64,000 nt of DNA from Comamonadaceae bacterium (GTDB lineage Bacteria > Pseudomonadota > Gammaproteobacteria > Burkholderiales > Burkholderiaceae_C). The stretch spans positions 1-64,000 of the forward strand of contig CANFJF010000003.1 of NCBI GenBank assembly GCA_947447355.1, written 5' to 3'. Of this stretch, positions 41,043 through 49,753 are shown in pieces (the stretch's first letter is position 1; each line of letters opens with the position of its first letter). The position numbers were made by a program, and so were the translations under genes. A model generated the notes under the pieces. It made no database searches. It was not told the origin of the DNA and saw nothing but the letters and a program-made list of their open reading frames with translations.

Positions 41043-41555
41043 TTAGTTTGCGGCAATGACGGCGCAAGCTAAGCGCGGGCCAGCATTGCCGGTGGGCTGG
41101 GTGGTGTGGTCATCAGGATCTCGGTGAACAATCAAACCCCGGCCGATGATGTTGCTCGCACCCGTGCCAATCGTGATGCTGGTCGATTCAAAAACCAGTT
41201 TGGCACGGCCATTGGCGTCCGCTTTGAGAGAAGGCAGATCCCCTGCGTGATGGGCTTCTGACTGATGGGCGCCGTGGGCTTGTGCGGTCGGGTTGAAATG
41301 ACCGCCGGCGCTCATGCCGTCACCGCTTGAACAATCCCCTTTGTCATGAACATGAAAGCCATGCTCAGCATTGGGCGTCAGACCGCTGATGTCAGCGTTG
41401 ACCAGAACTTTCGCGCCATTTTGGGTAAAAGTGACCGTGCCCGAGGTGGTGTTTCCCTTGGTGGGCGTCAATGAGGCGCTCGCAGACGGACCTTGTCCTG
41501 GGGTGGCGCAGGCTGTCAGCGTGCTCACGAGAATTGCAGCTAAAAGTTTGTTCAT
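41043..41555 (-). CDS. sodC: periplasmic Cu/Zn superoxide dismutase (lipoprotein)
   Basis: 170 residues with a lipobox LTAC at 13-16. Copper and zinc ligands are visible in HGFHVHDKGDC, GGHFNP, HHAGDLP and VHRDPDDH. The disulfide partner cysteine is in RLACAVIAAN. It dismutates superoxide in the periplasm; the lipid anchor suggests attachment to a membrane. Confidence 0.93.
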   Translation of the reverse strand: MNKLLAAILVSTLTACATPGQGPSASASLTPTKGNTTSGTVTFTQNGAKVLVNADISGLTPNAEHGFHVHDKGDCSSGDGMSAGGHFNPTAQAHGAHQSEAHHAGDLPSLKADANGRAKLVFESTSITIGTGASNIIGRGLIVHRDPDDHTTQPTGNAGPRLACAVIAAN

Positions 41556-41577
41556 GTGTGTCCTTTAAAGTTAAAAA

Positions 41578-42315
41578 TCACCTCACCAACGGCCGCACGG
41601 TGGTGAAGCCGCCGTCGACCGCCAACACCTGACCGGTGAGCCTGGCCGCCTCTGGCGACAGCAGCCAGTCCATCGCGGCAGCCACCTCGTCAGCCGTTTG
41701 AACGCCGCCCAGCGGGTACTGTTTGGCAGCACCTTCGCGCATTGCCGGCAGCTTCAGCATGCTCTGCGTCATCGGTGTCTCTGTCATGCCGGGGGCAACC
41801 GCGTTGATGCGCAGACCTTGCGCCGCGTAGGTGGCTGCAGCAGCGCGTACCAGCGCCTCCACGCCGCCCTTGGCCGCGGCAATCGCCTCGTGGTTGGCCA
41901 CGCCGATGCGCGCCACCACCGAGCTGACAAACACAGCGGCACCGGGCTTGCCATCGAGTGACGTGATCCAAGCTTGTAAGGTCCAAAGACTGCTCTCCAG
42001 ATTGATGCGCAGAACCTCCCGGGCTTGTTCGGCGCGGGTCCGGTGCAAGGGCGCGATCAGGGTGCTGCCGACGGCGTGCGCCAACCACGACGGTGCCCCG
42101 CCCAACTGTTCACGGCAGCCGTCGAAGGCGGCGCTGGCGCCGTCGGGTGTGGTCGTGTCGGCGGCGATATGGGCGTCGGCTGGCACATCGATCAGTGTGG
42201 CCATGTCACGGCCAACCGCCGCCACGCGTAGGCCTCGTGAGCGCAACCGCGCTACCAGGGCGCGGCCTATGCCGCCACGCGCGCCGGTGACCAGTGCAAT
42301 ATCGTTTGTGTTCAT
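41578..42315 (-). CDS. short-chain dehydrogenase/reductase
   Basis: 245 residues with the SDR cofactor motif TGARGGIGRALVARL near residues 10-24 and an NAVAPGMTETPM segment near 180. The catalytic serine region is VFVSSVVARIG, but at the usual YxxxK position the sequence reads HEAIAAAKGG. The tyrosine therefore appears replaced by histidine or alanine, which may alter activity. It lies downstream of the photolyase homologue on the same strand, a pairing seen in other proteobacteria. Confidence 0.87.
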   Translation of the reverse strand: MNTNDIALVTGARGGIGRALVARLRSRGLRVAAVGRDMATLIDVPADAHIAADTTTPDGASAAFDGCREQLGGAPSWLAHAVGSTLIAPLHRTRAEQAREVLRINLESSLWTLQAWITSLDGKPGAAVFVSSVVARIGVANHEAIAAAKGGVEALVRAAAATYAAQGLRINAVAPGMTETPMTQSMLKLPAMREGAAKQYPLGGVQTADEVAAAMDWLLSPEAARLTGQVLAVDGGFTTVRPLVR

Positions 42316-42345
42316 GGGTGATCTTGGGAAAGGGGCGAAAAAAGA

Positions 42346-43590
42346 CTAAAGCAGATCATGGGCCGTGCCAATCCCGCGGGTAGAGCGACGCCACCACTGA
42401 GAAAAACTGGTGCATGGCCGGTCAACATGCGGGAACAAGGCCGGTGCGGCGTCTAACTGGGCCCAGGGCTTTAACCACTTGGCGATGTGCGGATCTTCAA
42501 CACTGCGTACGCTCGCCGCGCCCGCCAAGGCGGTGGACAAATCCGCCGAGTCGAGCCACCAGCGATGCGGGGTCAGATCGGCCATCGCGCTGTCGACCCA
42601 ACGCCAGCGTGCCTCCGGCCAGGGCCAGGCCTGGTGGTGCTCGCGCAGGTAGAGCCCCACCATCAGCGTATCTTTGTGCAGGTCTGCCGGTGCTGCGCGC
42701 AGTGCCCAAGGGTGGACCAGCCAGACGTTCCGTCCCTTGAGCTGCGCTGCAGCGGTCACTGGCGAGGTGGTCAAGTACAGGTCTTCGGGCGGGCTGGTGT
42801 GCAGCGAGGGTTCGGTTGTGAAAGCGCGGCCCGTGACGTTGCTGCGCGCAGCGTTCAATGGCTTGGCGCGCGCCGTGCGAGCGATCAGGTCCAAGGCTTC
42901 ATAAGGCTGATCGATCACCGATCCGTGGCTGTGCCAATGGGCTGGGGCGTAGCGTGCCACGTTGTCGGCATTGAACACATAAGGCTTGTGGCTGCCTGTG
43001 CCGGCGACCCATTGCCAGCTCAGGTGGTTGCTGGCGAGGTCGCCGTCCAGCAGGTGCGCCACCAGCCAGTCGGCACCGGCCCGCCAATGAATTTGGCGTG
43101 TGTGCACCACGTAACTCGCCAGCCACATTCTGGCGTGGTTGTGCATTGTCCCGGTGGCGTAAAGAGAGCGCACCGCTTCGTCAATGACAGGCACACCGGT
43201 GCGTCCTTGGCGAATATCCAGTGGCAACTCTGGCGCGTACGCGTCGTCAGCGAGCGGACCTGGGTGCAGCGATTGAAAAATACCATCCCCGGCGTTCGTG
43301 CCAAGGTGTCGAAAGAATTCGCGCCAGCCCAATTCGTACACCAGCTTGTGGTCTACCGCGAGGGGTTCGATTTGCAGTAATCCGAACAGAACCTCGGGTA
43401 GCGTCGTCAAGCCATGCGTCAAATAAGGCGACAAACCTGTGACTGAGCCTTCAATGTGGTTGCGCGTGCGCGCATAAACAGCCGGCTGAACACGTGCAAT
43501 ACGCGCCATCGCGGCCGCTCGAGTGGGTGGCAGCGCATCGCTCCAAGGCATGCGCGCGACGGGCACGCTATTGTCTTGCTGCGGCTTCAC
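42346..43590 (-). CDS. photolyase/cryptochrome homologue with apparently permuted domains
   Basis: 414 residues. The FAD-binding domain of photolyases comes first (about 50-240): LSPYLTHG, ELGWREFFRHL, QGRTGVPVIDEAVRSLYATG, MHNHARM and LASNHLSWQWVAGTGSHKPY. The alpha/beta antenna domain normally at the N-terminus is absent there. Instead an alpha/beta-like segment follows the FAD domain (from about 285: GRNVWLVHPWAL, LMVGLYLRE, RWRWVDSAMADL, VRSVEDPHIAKWL). It probably binds FAD; repair or light-signalling activity is unproven. It begins with GTG overlapping the DUF4149 stop. Confidence 0.85.
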   Translation of the reverse strand: MKPQQDNSVPVARMPWSDALPPTRAAAMARIARVQPAVYARTRNHIEGSVTGLSPYLTHGLTTLPEVLFGLLQIEPLAVDHKLVYELGWREFFRHLGTNAGDGIFQSLHPGPLADDAYAPELPLDIRQGRTGVPVIDEAVRSLYATGTMHNHARMWLASYVVHTRQIHWRAGADWLVAHLLDGDLASNHLSWQWVAGTGSHKPYVFNADNVARYAPAHWHSHGSVIDQPYEALDLIARTARAKPLNAARSNVTGRAFTTEPSLHTSPPEDLYLTTSPVTAAAQLKGRNVWLVHPWALRAAPADLHKDTLMVGLYLREHHQAWPWPEARWRWVDSAMADLTPHRWWLDSADLSTALAGAASVRSVEDPHIAKWLKPWAQLDAAPALFPHVDRPCTSFSQWWRRSTRGIGTAHDLL

Positions 43591-43994
43591 GCGGCCCTGA
43601 CGCTAGAAAACAAGAACCCTATAAAAACCAATAACTGGCTCATGTTGAGTCCGACACTGACCCAGTGCAGGGATTTGAAGGTGGCCGCGTGTTGTTCGTC
43701 ACGGGCCTGGTTGATGCGCGGTGTGAGCCAAAAGCAGCTGAAAAAGAAGACCAAGGCACAAACCATCAGCGCGGCCTGGCCGACTTGGTCAGCGCCGTCG
43801 GCCAAGGCCGTTCCTGAGGCGGCAGCGGTGGTGATGCCCAGGAACAAAAAGTACTTTGGAAAGAACTTGCGCACGTAGGCGGCAGACCACTCGGGCGGCA
43901 GTGCGGTGAAGATGGTGGGTGCCACCGCCACGGTGAAAAACACCATGATGCCAACGTTGCCGGCGATCAACAGTCGGGTCAAGTCAGGCCACAT
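43587..43994 (-). CDS. DUF4149 (TMEM205-like) membrane protein
   Basis: 135 residues from the ATG at 43994 (MWPDLTRLLIAGNVGIMVFF), with four membrane helices and the FFPKYFLF segment of the family. Function is unknown. The frame continues far upstream without similarity. It overlaps the photolyase-like start by four bases, so the two are probably co-transcribed. Confidence 0.85.
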   Translation of the reverse strand: MWPDLTRLLIAGNVGIMVFFTVAVAPTIFTALPPEWSAAYVRKFFPKYFLFLGITTAAASGTALADGADQVGQAALMVCALVFFFSCFWLTPRINQARDEQHAATFKSLHWVSVGLNMSQLLVFIGFLFSSVRAA

Positions 43995-44196
43995 CACCAA
44001 GCCCTCAGTTGTTGGCTGTCGTGCTTGTGGGTGATTCGGAATCTTGGCGAAAAGTCGGTCATGGGCAACGGCTTCGTGTCTGCCAGAACATGCTGGAAAC
44101 TGTTTATATCGCAAGCCGTGTGTCGACGCGTTTTCCGGGAAATTAGGGCGGGTATGTCGGAGATAAAAGGCGATGCCCCTTGGTGGCGGGCTAAAA

Positions 44197-44223
44197 TGTA
44201 CAAATTGACTGTTTTGTACAAAT
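44197..44223. promoter_or_regulatory. tandem TGTACAAAT repeats before the antitoxin gene
   Basis: TGTACAAAT occurs at 44197-44205 and 44215-44223, 18 bases apart start to start, each containing the palindromic core TTGTACAA or a near match. TTGACT overlaps the first repeat. Phd-type antitoxins repress their own promoters through such sites, so this is a plausible operator. Confidence 0.5.
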
Positions 44224-44237
44224 ATGATGATTGACCC

Positions 44238-44483
44238 ATGCAAACCATCCCTTTGAGTGAATTTCGTGCCAATGCCTCGGCCATGATCGACTTGGTCGAG
44301 CGCGGCGAGAGCGTCCGCATCTTGCGGCACGGCAAACCTGTTGCTGAACTGGTGCCGGTGACCAGCGACACAACACCTCGCGTGCCCAGCTGGAAGCGGG
44401 TGATCGAGCCGCTGCACATCGTCAGGCCGGACGGCAAAACGGGTGCTCAGCTCATCGTTGATGAGCGTGAGTCGGGTTGGTGA
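44238..44483 (+). CDS. type II antitoxin, Phd/YefM family
   Basis: 81 residues beginning MQTIPLSEFRANASAMIDLVERGE, the Phd/YefM DNA-binding fold, with LRHGKPVAELVPV following. The C-terminal part should wrap the toxin. The stop overlaps the toxin start (TGATG), the usual arrangement for a toxin-antitoxin pair. It probably autoregulates through the repeats upstream. Confidence 0.9.
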   Translation: MQTIPLSEFRANASAMIDLVERGESVRILRHGKPVAELVPVTSDTTPRVPSWKRVIEPLHIVRPDGKTGAQLIVDERESGW

Positions 44484-44902
44484 TGCGCATCTTGATGGAC
44501 ACCTCAGCGCTCTACAAGCGCTACAACGACGAGGCAGGACGGGCGCAGGTGATGGCCGCCGGCGAGCGGGCCAGTGAGCTGGTGGTGGCAGCCCATTGCA
44601 AGACCGAGATTGCCTCCGCCCTGAACCGCCAGCGACTTGATGGGCTGGTGAGTGCCGACGACTACGCCCGCATCATGCGCGTCGTGCAAGACGACTTTGC
44701 CGATTTCACACTGGTGGCGTTGGATGGCCGGGTTGAGGCGCACGCCGCCCAAGCGATGGAAAGCAGCCGGCTGCGCGCCACGGATGCACTGCACATTGGT
44801 GCCGCCCGCGCGGCACGTGTTGACCTTTTTGTGACGGCTGACCGCCGGCAGGCGCAAGCCGCTGAGGCGCTGGGCCTGAAAACCGAACTGATAGAGGTTT
44901 GA
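44483..44902 (+). CDS. PIN-domain ribonuclease toxin (VapC-like)
   Basis: 139 residues from the ATG at 44483. The PIN acidic residues are visible in MDTSALYKRY (Asp), CKTEIASAL (Glu), RATDALHIGAA (Asp) and VTADRRQ (Asp). VapC toxins cleave specific tRNAs or rRNA. It is three bases from the mnmG ATG, unusually close to a housekeeping tRNA-modification operon. Confidence 0.92.
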   Translation: MRILMDTSALYKRYNDEAGRAQVMAAGERASELVVAAHCKTEIASALNRQRLDGLVSADDYARIMRVVQDDFADFTLVALDGRVEAHAAQAMESSRLRATDALHIGAARAARVDLFVTADRRQAQAAEALGLKTELIEV

Positions 44903-44905
44903 TGT

Positions 44906-46936
44906 ATGTTTTACCCTGAAGAATTTGACGTGATTGTTGTCGGTGGTGGCCATGCCGGCACTGAAGCTGCGCTGGCCTCGGCCCGCATGGGCTGCAAGAC
45001 TTTGCTGCTCAGCCACAACATCGAGACCCTTGGCCAAATGAGCTGCAACCCTTCGATTGGCGGTATTGGCAAGGGCCACTTGGTCAAAGAGGTTGATGCG
45101 ATGGGCGGTGCGATGGCGCTGGCCACCGACGAAGGCGGTATCCAGTTCCGCATCCTCAATTCCAGCAAGGGCCCGGCGGTGCGCGCCACCCGGGCGCAGG
45201 CTGACCGTATTTTGTACAAGGCGGCGATCCGCCGGATGTTGGAGAACCAGCCTAATTTGTGGTTGTTTCAGCAAGCCGTTGACGACTTACTGGTTGAAGG
45301 TGAGCGGGTGGTGGGTGCCGTGACGCAGGTGGGGATCAAGTTCCGCAGTCGCACGGTGGTGTTGACGGCCGGGACTTTTCTGGACGGCAAGATCCATGTC
45401 GGCATGAACAACTACGCGGCTGGTCGGGCCGGCGATCCTCCTGCCGTGTCGCTCAGTGCGCGCCTGAAAGAACTCAAACTGCCGCAGGGTCGTCTTAAAA
45501 CCGGCACGCCACCGCGCTTGGATGGCCGCAGCATCGACTTCAGCAAGTGCACAGTTCAACCAGGCGACGGCATGCCTGGCGGCGAGGGCAGCAGCGTGCC
45601 CGTGTTTAGTTTCATGGGGGCAGGCATTGCACACCCCAAGCAGATGCCTTGCTGGATCACGCACACCAACGAGCGCACTCACGACATCATCCGCTCTGGC
45701 TTTGACCGCAGCCCCATGTTCACCGGCAAAATTGACGGCGTTGGCCCGCGCTATTGCCCGAGTGTGGAAGACAAGATCAACCGCTTTGCGGACAAGACCA
45801 GCCACCAGATTTTTCTGGAACCCGAAGGTTTGACGACGCACGAGATTTACCCGAACGGTATCTCGACCAGTTTGCCGTTTGACATCCAGTACGCCTTGGT
45901 TCGCTCCATGGCCGGCATGGAAAACGCGCACATCTTGCGGCCTGGCTACGCGATTGAGTATGACTACTTTGATCCGCGTTCGCTCAAAAGTAGCTTTGAA
46001 ACTCGAGCCATTGGTGGTTTGTTTTTTGCCGGCCAGATCAATGGCACGACGGGTTACGAGGAGGCCGCCGCCCAAGGCATGTTCGCCGGCATCAATGCTG
46101 CCCTGCAATGCCAAGATAAAGACGCTTGGTTGCCACGTCGTGACGAGGCTTATCTGGGTGTGTTGGTTGATGACCTCATCACCAAGGGAGTGACCGAGCC
46201 TTACCGTATGTTCACCAGCCGCGCCGAGTACCGATTGATGTTGCGCGAAGACAATGCCGACATGCGTCTGACCGAAAAGGGCAGGGAGCTTGGCTTGGTC
46301 GATGACGCTCGCTGGGATGCCTTCAACCGCAAACGTGATGCTGTTTCACGTGAAACACAGCGACTCAGGTCGCTATGGGTTCATCCGAATAATCTGCCCG
46401 TGGCGGAGGCCGAGCGGGTACTGGGAAAGGCCATTGAGCGTGAGTACAACTTGCTGGACTTGTTGCGTCGTCCGGACGTGGACTACGCTAGCCTGATGTC
46501 TTTGGATGGCGGTCGCTTTGCGAGTGCTGAGTTGTCAGCCTCGAATACCGGGCAAACAAGTGTTGATCCAGTTGTTTTGCGTGGAGCACAACTGCCGACT
46601 GGCATGCTCAAAGCCGTGATCGAGCAAATCGAAATTGTTGCCAAGTACGCGGGCTACATAGACTTGCAAAAGGCCGAGGTCGAACGCTCTGCCCATTATG
46701 AGGATTTGAAATTGCCGCCAGAGTTGGATTATTTGCAGGTCGCGGCGCTGAGTTTTGAGGCTAGACAAAAGTTGGCCAAGCACAGGCCGGAAACCTTGGG
46801 TTTGGCATCGCGCATTTCTGGCGTCACGCCGGCCACCATTTCACTCCTGCTGGTTCATTTGAAAAAGAACTTGTGGAAGGGCGCCGCAATGCCTAGTGGT
46901 GGCGAGGTGGCTGAGTCCGCGAAGGCGTCGACGTGA
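44906..46936 (+). CDS. mnmG: tRNA uridine-5-carboxymethylaminomethyl modification enzyme MnmG
   Basis: 676 residues. The FAD site [16 protein letters not shown] is at the N-terminus; [11 protein letters not shown] and [12 protein letters not shown] are family signatures, and the helical MnmE-binding C-terminus is present. With MnmE it modifies the wobble uridine of tRNAs using FAD and NADH. A parS site lies inside the gene. Its stop overlaps rsmG. Confidence 0.97.
   Translation: MFYPEEFDVIVVGGGHAGTEAALASARMGCKTLLLSHNIETLGQMSCNPSIGGIGKGHLVKEVDAMGGAMALATDEGGIQFRILNSSKGPAVRATRAQADRILYKAAIRRMLENQPNLWLFQQAVDDLLVEGERVVGAVTQVGIKFRSRTVVLTAGTFLDGKIHVGMNNYAAGRAGDPPAVSLSARLKELKLPQGRLKTGTPPRLDGRSIDFSKCTVQPGDGMPGGEGSSVPVFSFMGAGIAHPKQMPCWITHTNERTHDIIRSGFDRSPMFTGKIDGVGPRYCPSVEDKINRFADKTSHQIFLEPEGLTTHEIYPNGISTSLPFDIQYALVRSMAGMENAHILRPGYAIEYDYFDPRSLKSSFETRAIGGLFFAGQINGTTGYEEAAAQGMFAGINAALQCQDKDAWLPRRDEAYLGVLVDDLITKGVTEPYRMFTSRAEYRLMLREDNADMRLTEKGRELGLVDDARWDAFNRKRDAVSRETQRLRSLWVHPNNLPVAEAERVLGKAIEREYNLLDLLRRPDVDYASLMSLDGGRFASAELSASNTGQTSVDPVVLRGAQLPTGMLKAVIEQIEIVAKYAGYIDLQKAEVERSAHYEDLKLPPELDYLQVAALSFEARQKLAKHRPETLGLASRISGVTPATISLLLVHLKKNLWKGAAMPSGGEVAESAKAST
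46342..46357. other. parS: parS site inside mnmG
   Basis: TGTTTCACGTGAAACA is a perfect 16-base palindrome identical to the bacterial parS consensus. It encodes part of AVSRETQRL in MnmG, so it is preserved under both constraints. ParB encoded 3.4 kb downstream should bind it. Confidence 0.93.
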
Positions 46937-47598
46937 TGGTTGAGAGTGAGGCGGCACTGCGCGCTGGGCTGAAGTCCTTGGCCTTGGACCTGACGGATTT
47001 ACAGATCCGTCAACTGTTGGATTACCAAGACTTGATCGGCAAATGGACCAAGGTTTACAACCTCACTGCCGTGCGCGATCCGGCTGAAATGCTCACGCAC
47101 CATCTGCTGGACAGTCTGGCTGCAGTCCCGCCGCTGCAAAAACACGTGTTGAGTGACGGTCTCCTAAACAGGGTGGGTGATGGCGCCAAGCTGCTAGACG
47201 TGGGTTCCGGTGCAGGTCTGCCTGGCGTTGTGTTCGCTATTTGTTGCCCGACTTTGTCGGTGACTTGCGTTGATACCGTTGGCAAGAAGGCCGCCTTCAT
47301 CAAGCAGGCGTCGCTGTCTTTGGGGTTGACCAACCTGACGGGCCTGCATGAGCGAGTTGAAAACATTGCCGATCCATTTGATGTAATTTGTTCGCGCGCT
47401 TTCGCCTCGTTGGCAGACTTCACGTCTTGGTCCCTCAACGCCTTGGCGCCGGAGGGTGTCTGGATGGCCTTGAAAGGCAAGCATCCCGCTGATGAGTTGG
47501 CGGTGTTGCCGGCGGCGGTGTCGGTGTTTCACGTGGAACAGTTGGTGGTTCCTGGTTTGGATGCAGACCGATGCGTGGTCTGGCTAAAGCGGCCGTGA
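46936..47598 (+). CDS. rsmG: 16S rRNA (guanine527-N7)-methyltransferase
   Basis: 220 residues from the ATG at 46936, which overlaps the mnmG stop (TGATG). YNLTAVRDPAEMLTHHLLDSL and the SAM motif LLDVGSGAGLPG are diagnostic. It methylates 16S rRNA position 527 in the streptomycin-site region. It carries a second parS near its 3' end. Confidence 0.96.
   Translation: MVESEAALRAGLKSLALDLTDLQIRQLLDYQDLIGKWTKVYNLTAVRDPAEMLTHHLLDSLAAVPPLQKHVLSDGLLNRVGDGAKLLDVGSGAGLPGVVFAICCPTLSVTCVDTVGKKAAFIKQASLSLGLTNLTGLHERVENIADPFDVICSRAFASLADFTSWSLNALAPEGVWMALKGKHPADELAVLPAAVSVFHVEQLVVPGLDADRCVVWLKRP
47525..47540. other. parS: second parS site inside rsmG
   Basis: TGTTTCACGTGGAACA matches the parS consensus with a single asymmetric position. 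It lies 1.2 kb from the first site and 2.2 kb before parB. Confidence 0.87.
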
Positions 47599-47650
47599 AA
47601 AGGCGGTGCAGCTACTGACGTAAACTCAGCCCTCATTTCAAGGACTTTCC

Positions 47651-48277
47651 ATGCTTGGCACTTTCGCCGGTGTTGCCGATTACGGCGCTTTTGTCGTCGC
47701 CATCATCGTTTTCCTGGCTATTCCAGGTCCGGGTAACTTGGCCTTGATCACGTCGACAGGCAAGGGCGGTTTGACTGGTGGTATGGGTGCAACGCTCGGC
47801 GTGATCGCTGGCGACCAGGTGTTGTTGTGGGCCGCCGTGGCGGGGGTTTCTGCCTTGTTGGCCGCGTACCCCACGGCTTTTCATCTGGTGCAGTGGGTTG
47901 GGGCCGTCTACCTGGCTTGGCTGGGCGGCAAGATGCTGCTGGCGAAAACTGGCGGCGCACCTATTCTCAAGATGAAAACGGGCCATTACTTTCGCCAAAG
48001 TATGTTCATCACGTTGCTGAACCCCAAGGCTATTGTTTTTTACATGGCATTCTTCCCCTTGTTTGTAGACCCAGTTCGGAGTCAGGGTCTCGCCACTTTT
48101 GGCGTCATGTCCGTGACCATCGCAGTATTAACGTTTGTGTACGGTTTGAGCGCCGTGCTGCTCACCTATTTCTTGGCTGCGCGCATGCGCGCCAACCCTA
48201 TCATCAGATCGGCGCTTGAAAAAGTAGCCGGTGTTTTTTTGATGGGCTTTGGCCTCAAGCTGGCTTTGTACCGCTAA
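47651..48277 (+). CDS. LysE/RhtB-family amino-acid exporter
   Basis: 208 residues with about six membrane helices. The family pattern AIPGPGNLALITSTGKGGLTGG near residues 25-45 and LLNPKAIVFYMAFFPLFV are clear. It probably exports an amino acid or a related compound; the substrate is unknown. It is inserted between rsmG and parA on the same strand. Confidence 0.92.
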   Translation: MLGTFAGVADYGAFVVAIIVFLAIPGPGNLALITSTGKGGLTGGMGATLGVIAGDQVLLWAAVAGVSALLAAYPTAFHLVQWVGAVYLAWLGGKMLLAKTGGAPILKMKTGHYFRQSMFITLLNPKAIVFYMAFFPLFVDPVRSQGLATFGVMSVTIAVLTFVYGLSAVLLTYFLAARMRANPIIRSALEKVAGVFLMGFGLKLALYR

Positions 48278-48339
48278 GCACTGAAGCTCAGCACGAACTT
48301 GATTTCTAAGCGTCTCCTTTTTCAAGCGTAATCACCTCT

Positions 48340-49125
48340 ATGGCCAAAATATTCTGCGTAGCCAACCAAAAGGGCGGTGTGGGCAAGACCACGACCACAG
48401 TCAATCTTGCCGCCGGGCTGGCGCAGGTCGGTCAACGGGTGCTGATGATCGACCTCGACCCACAAGGCAATGCCACCATGGGTTCGGGCGTCGACAAGCG
48501 GCAACTTGAGCTCACGGTGTACGACGTCTTGCTGGAGTCGGCAACGATTGAAGAGGCGCGCGTCACCAGTCAAAAACTGGTCGATGCCGGATGCAGTTAC
48601 GACGTGCTGGGCGCCAATCGGGAACTCGCCGGTGCGGAGGTCGAGTTGGTCGATGTCGAGCGCCGAGAAAAGCGCCTGCGCCAAGCGATAGCAGAGGTCG
48701 CCAGCCAATATGACTTTGTGCTGATCGACTGCCCGCCATCGCTGTCCATGCTCACGCTGAATGGCCTGTGCTGTGCGCACGGTGTGATCGTGCCCATGCA
48801 GTGTGAATATTTCGCGCTGGAAGGCCTGACCGATCTGGTCAACACCATCAAGCAGGTGCACGCTAACCTCAACAAAGAACTCGCCATCATTGGCTTGCTG
48901 CGTGTCATGTTTGACCCACGCATCACGCTGCAACTGCAGGTCAGCGAGCAGCTCAAGCTGCACTTTGGCAACAAGGTTTTCAATACCGTCATTCCGCGCA
49001 ATGTGCGTTTGGCCGAAGCGCCCAGCTACGGTGTGCCGGGTGTGGTTTTTGACCCGGCCTCCAAGGGCGCACAAGCCTTTGTAGCGTTTGCCGCTGAGAT
49101 GGTTGAACGCATCAAGTTCATGTGA
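48340..49125 (+). CDS. parA: chromosome-partitioning ATPase ParA (Soj)
   Basis: 261 residues with the deviant Walker A NQKGGVGKTTTTVNLAAG near the N-terminus, DLDPQGNATMGSG and LIDCPPSLSMLTLN. ParA forms ATP-dependent gradients on the nucleoid to move ParB-parS complexes. It lies downstream of two parS sites; parB follows after one intervening gene. Confidence 0.96.
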   Translation: MAKIFCVANQKGGVGKTTTTVNLAAGLAQVGQRVLMIDLDPQGNATMGSGVDKRQLELTVYDVLLESATIEEARVTSQKLVDAGCSYDVLGANRELAGAEVELVDVERREKRLRQAIAEVASQYDFVLIDCPPSLSMLTLNGLCCAHGVIVPMQCEYFALEGLTDLVNTIKQVHANLNKELAIIGLLRVMFDPRITLQLQVSEQLKLHFGNKVFNTVIPRNVRLAEAPSYGVPGVVFDPASKGAQAFVAFAAEMVERIKFM

Positions 49126-49139
49126 GTGGCGCGGTTTTC

Positions 49140-49688
49140 ATGAACTCTCGTTGCGTGCTCCTGCTACCCGGCTGGAAAGACAGCGGTCCCTTGCATTGGC
49201 AAAGCCGGTGGGAAGCCGCTCATGGCTACCAGCGCGTGGAGCAGCACGACTGGCTGCGGCCTTTGCGTGGCGACTGGATTTCGCGTCTTGAAGACGTGCT
49301 TTTAACTGGTCGGCAAGATGAACCCGTGGTGCTGGCGGCCCACAGCCTCGGCTGCCAATTGGTAGCCGCTTGGGCCTCACACTCTAAAAACACACACCGC
49401 GTTAAAGCCGCCTTGCTGGTGGCACCAGGCGATCCCGAGCGCGAAGCCCTACGCCCTGTGCTGACCAGCTGGTCGCCGGTGCCGATGCAGCGCTTGCCCT
49501 TTGCCAGCGTGTTGATAGGCAGCGAGAACGACCCTTATTGCAGCGCTGAGCGCGCGCGCCAGTTCGCCGATGCGTGGGGCGCTGGTTGGGTGAACGCGGG
49601 CTTGCAGGGGCATCTGAACGCAGACAGCCAGCTCGGCGATTGGGCAGAAGGGCACGCCCAATTACACAAATTACGAGCTCAGGTTTAG
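49140..49688 (+). CDS. RBBP9/YdeN-like serine hydrolase
   Basis: 182 residues from the ATG at 49140; a GTG at 49122 overlapping the parA stop is an alternative. VLLLPGWKDSGPLHWQSRWE and the nucleophile elbow AAHSLGCQL with GHLNADSQLG (catalytic His) define the RBBP9/DUF452-type alpha/beta hydrolases. The substrate is unknown. It sits between parA and parB, suggesting co-expression. Confidence 0.9.
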   Translation: MNSRCVLLLPGWKDSGPLHWQSRWEAAHGYQRVEQHDWLRPLRGDWISRLEDVLLTGRQDEPVVLAAHSLGCQLVAAWASHSKNTHRVKAALLVAPGDPEREALRPVLTSWSPVPMQRLPFASVLIGSENDPYCSAERARQFADAWGAGWVNAGLQGHLNADSQLGDWAEGHAQLHKLRAQV

Positions 49689-49753
49689 TCAACCCCCCGA
49701 ACCCGCTCCGCATTCTCATAAAACTGATATTTCGAAACCTGAAAGATAACAAC

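Noticed and set aside
43995-44417. Long upstream extension of the DUF4149 gene
   Set aside because: The extension is antisense to the antitoxin gene and not membrane-like; the family starts at MWPDL.
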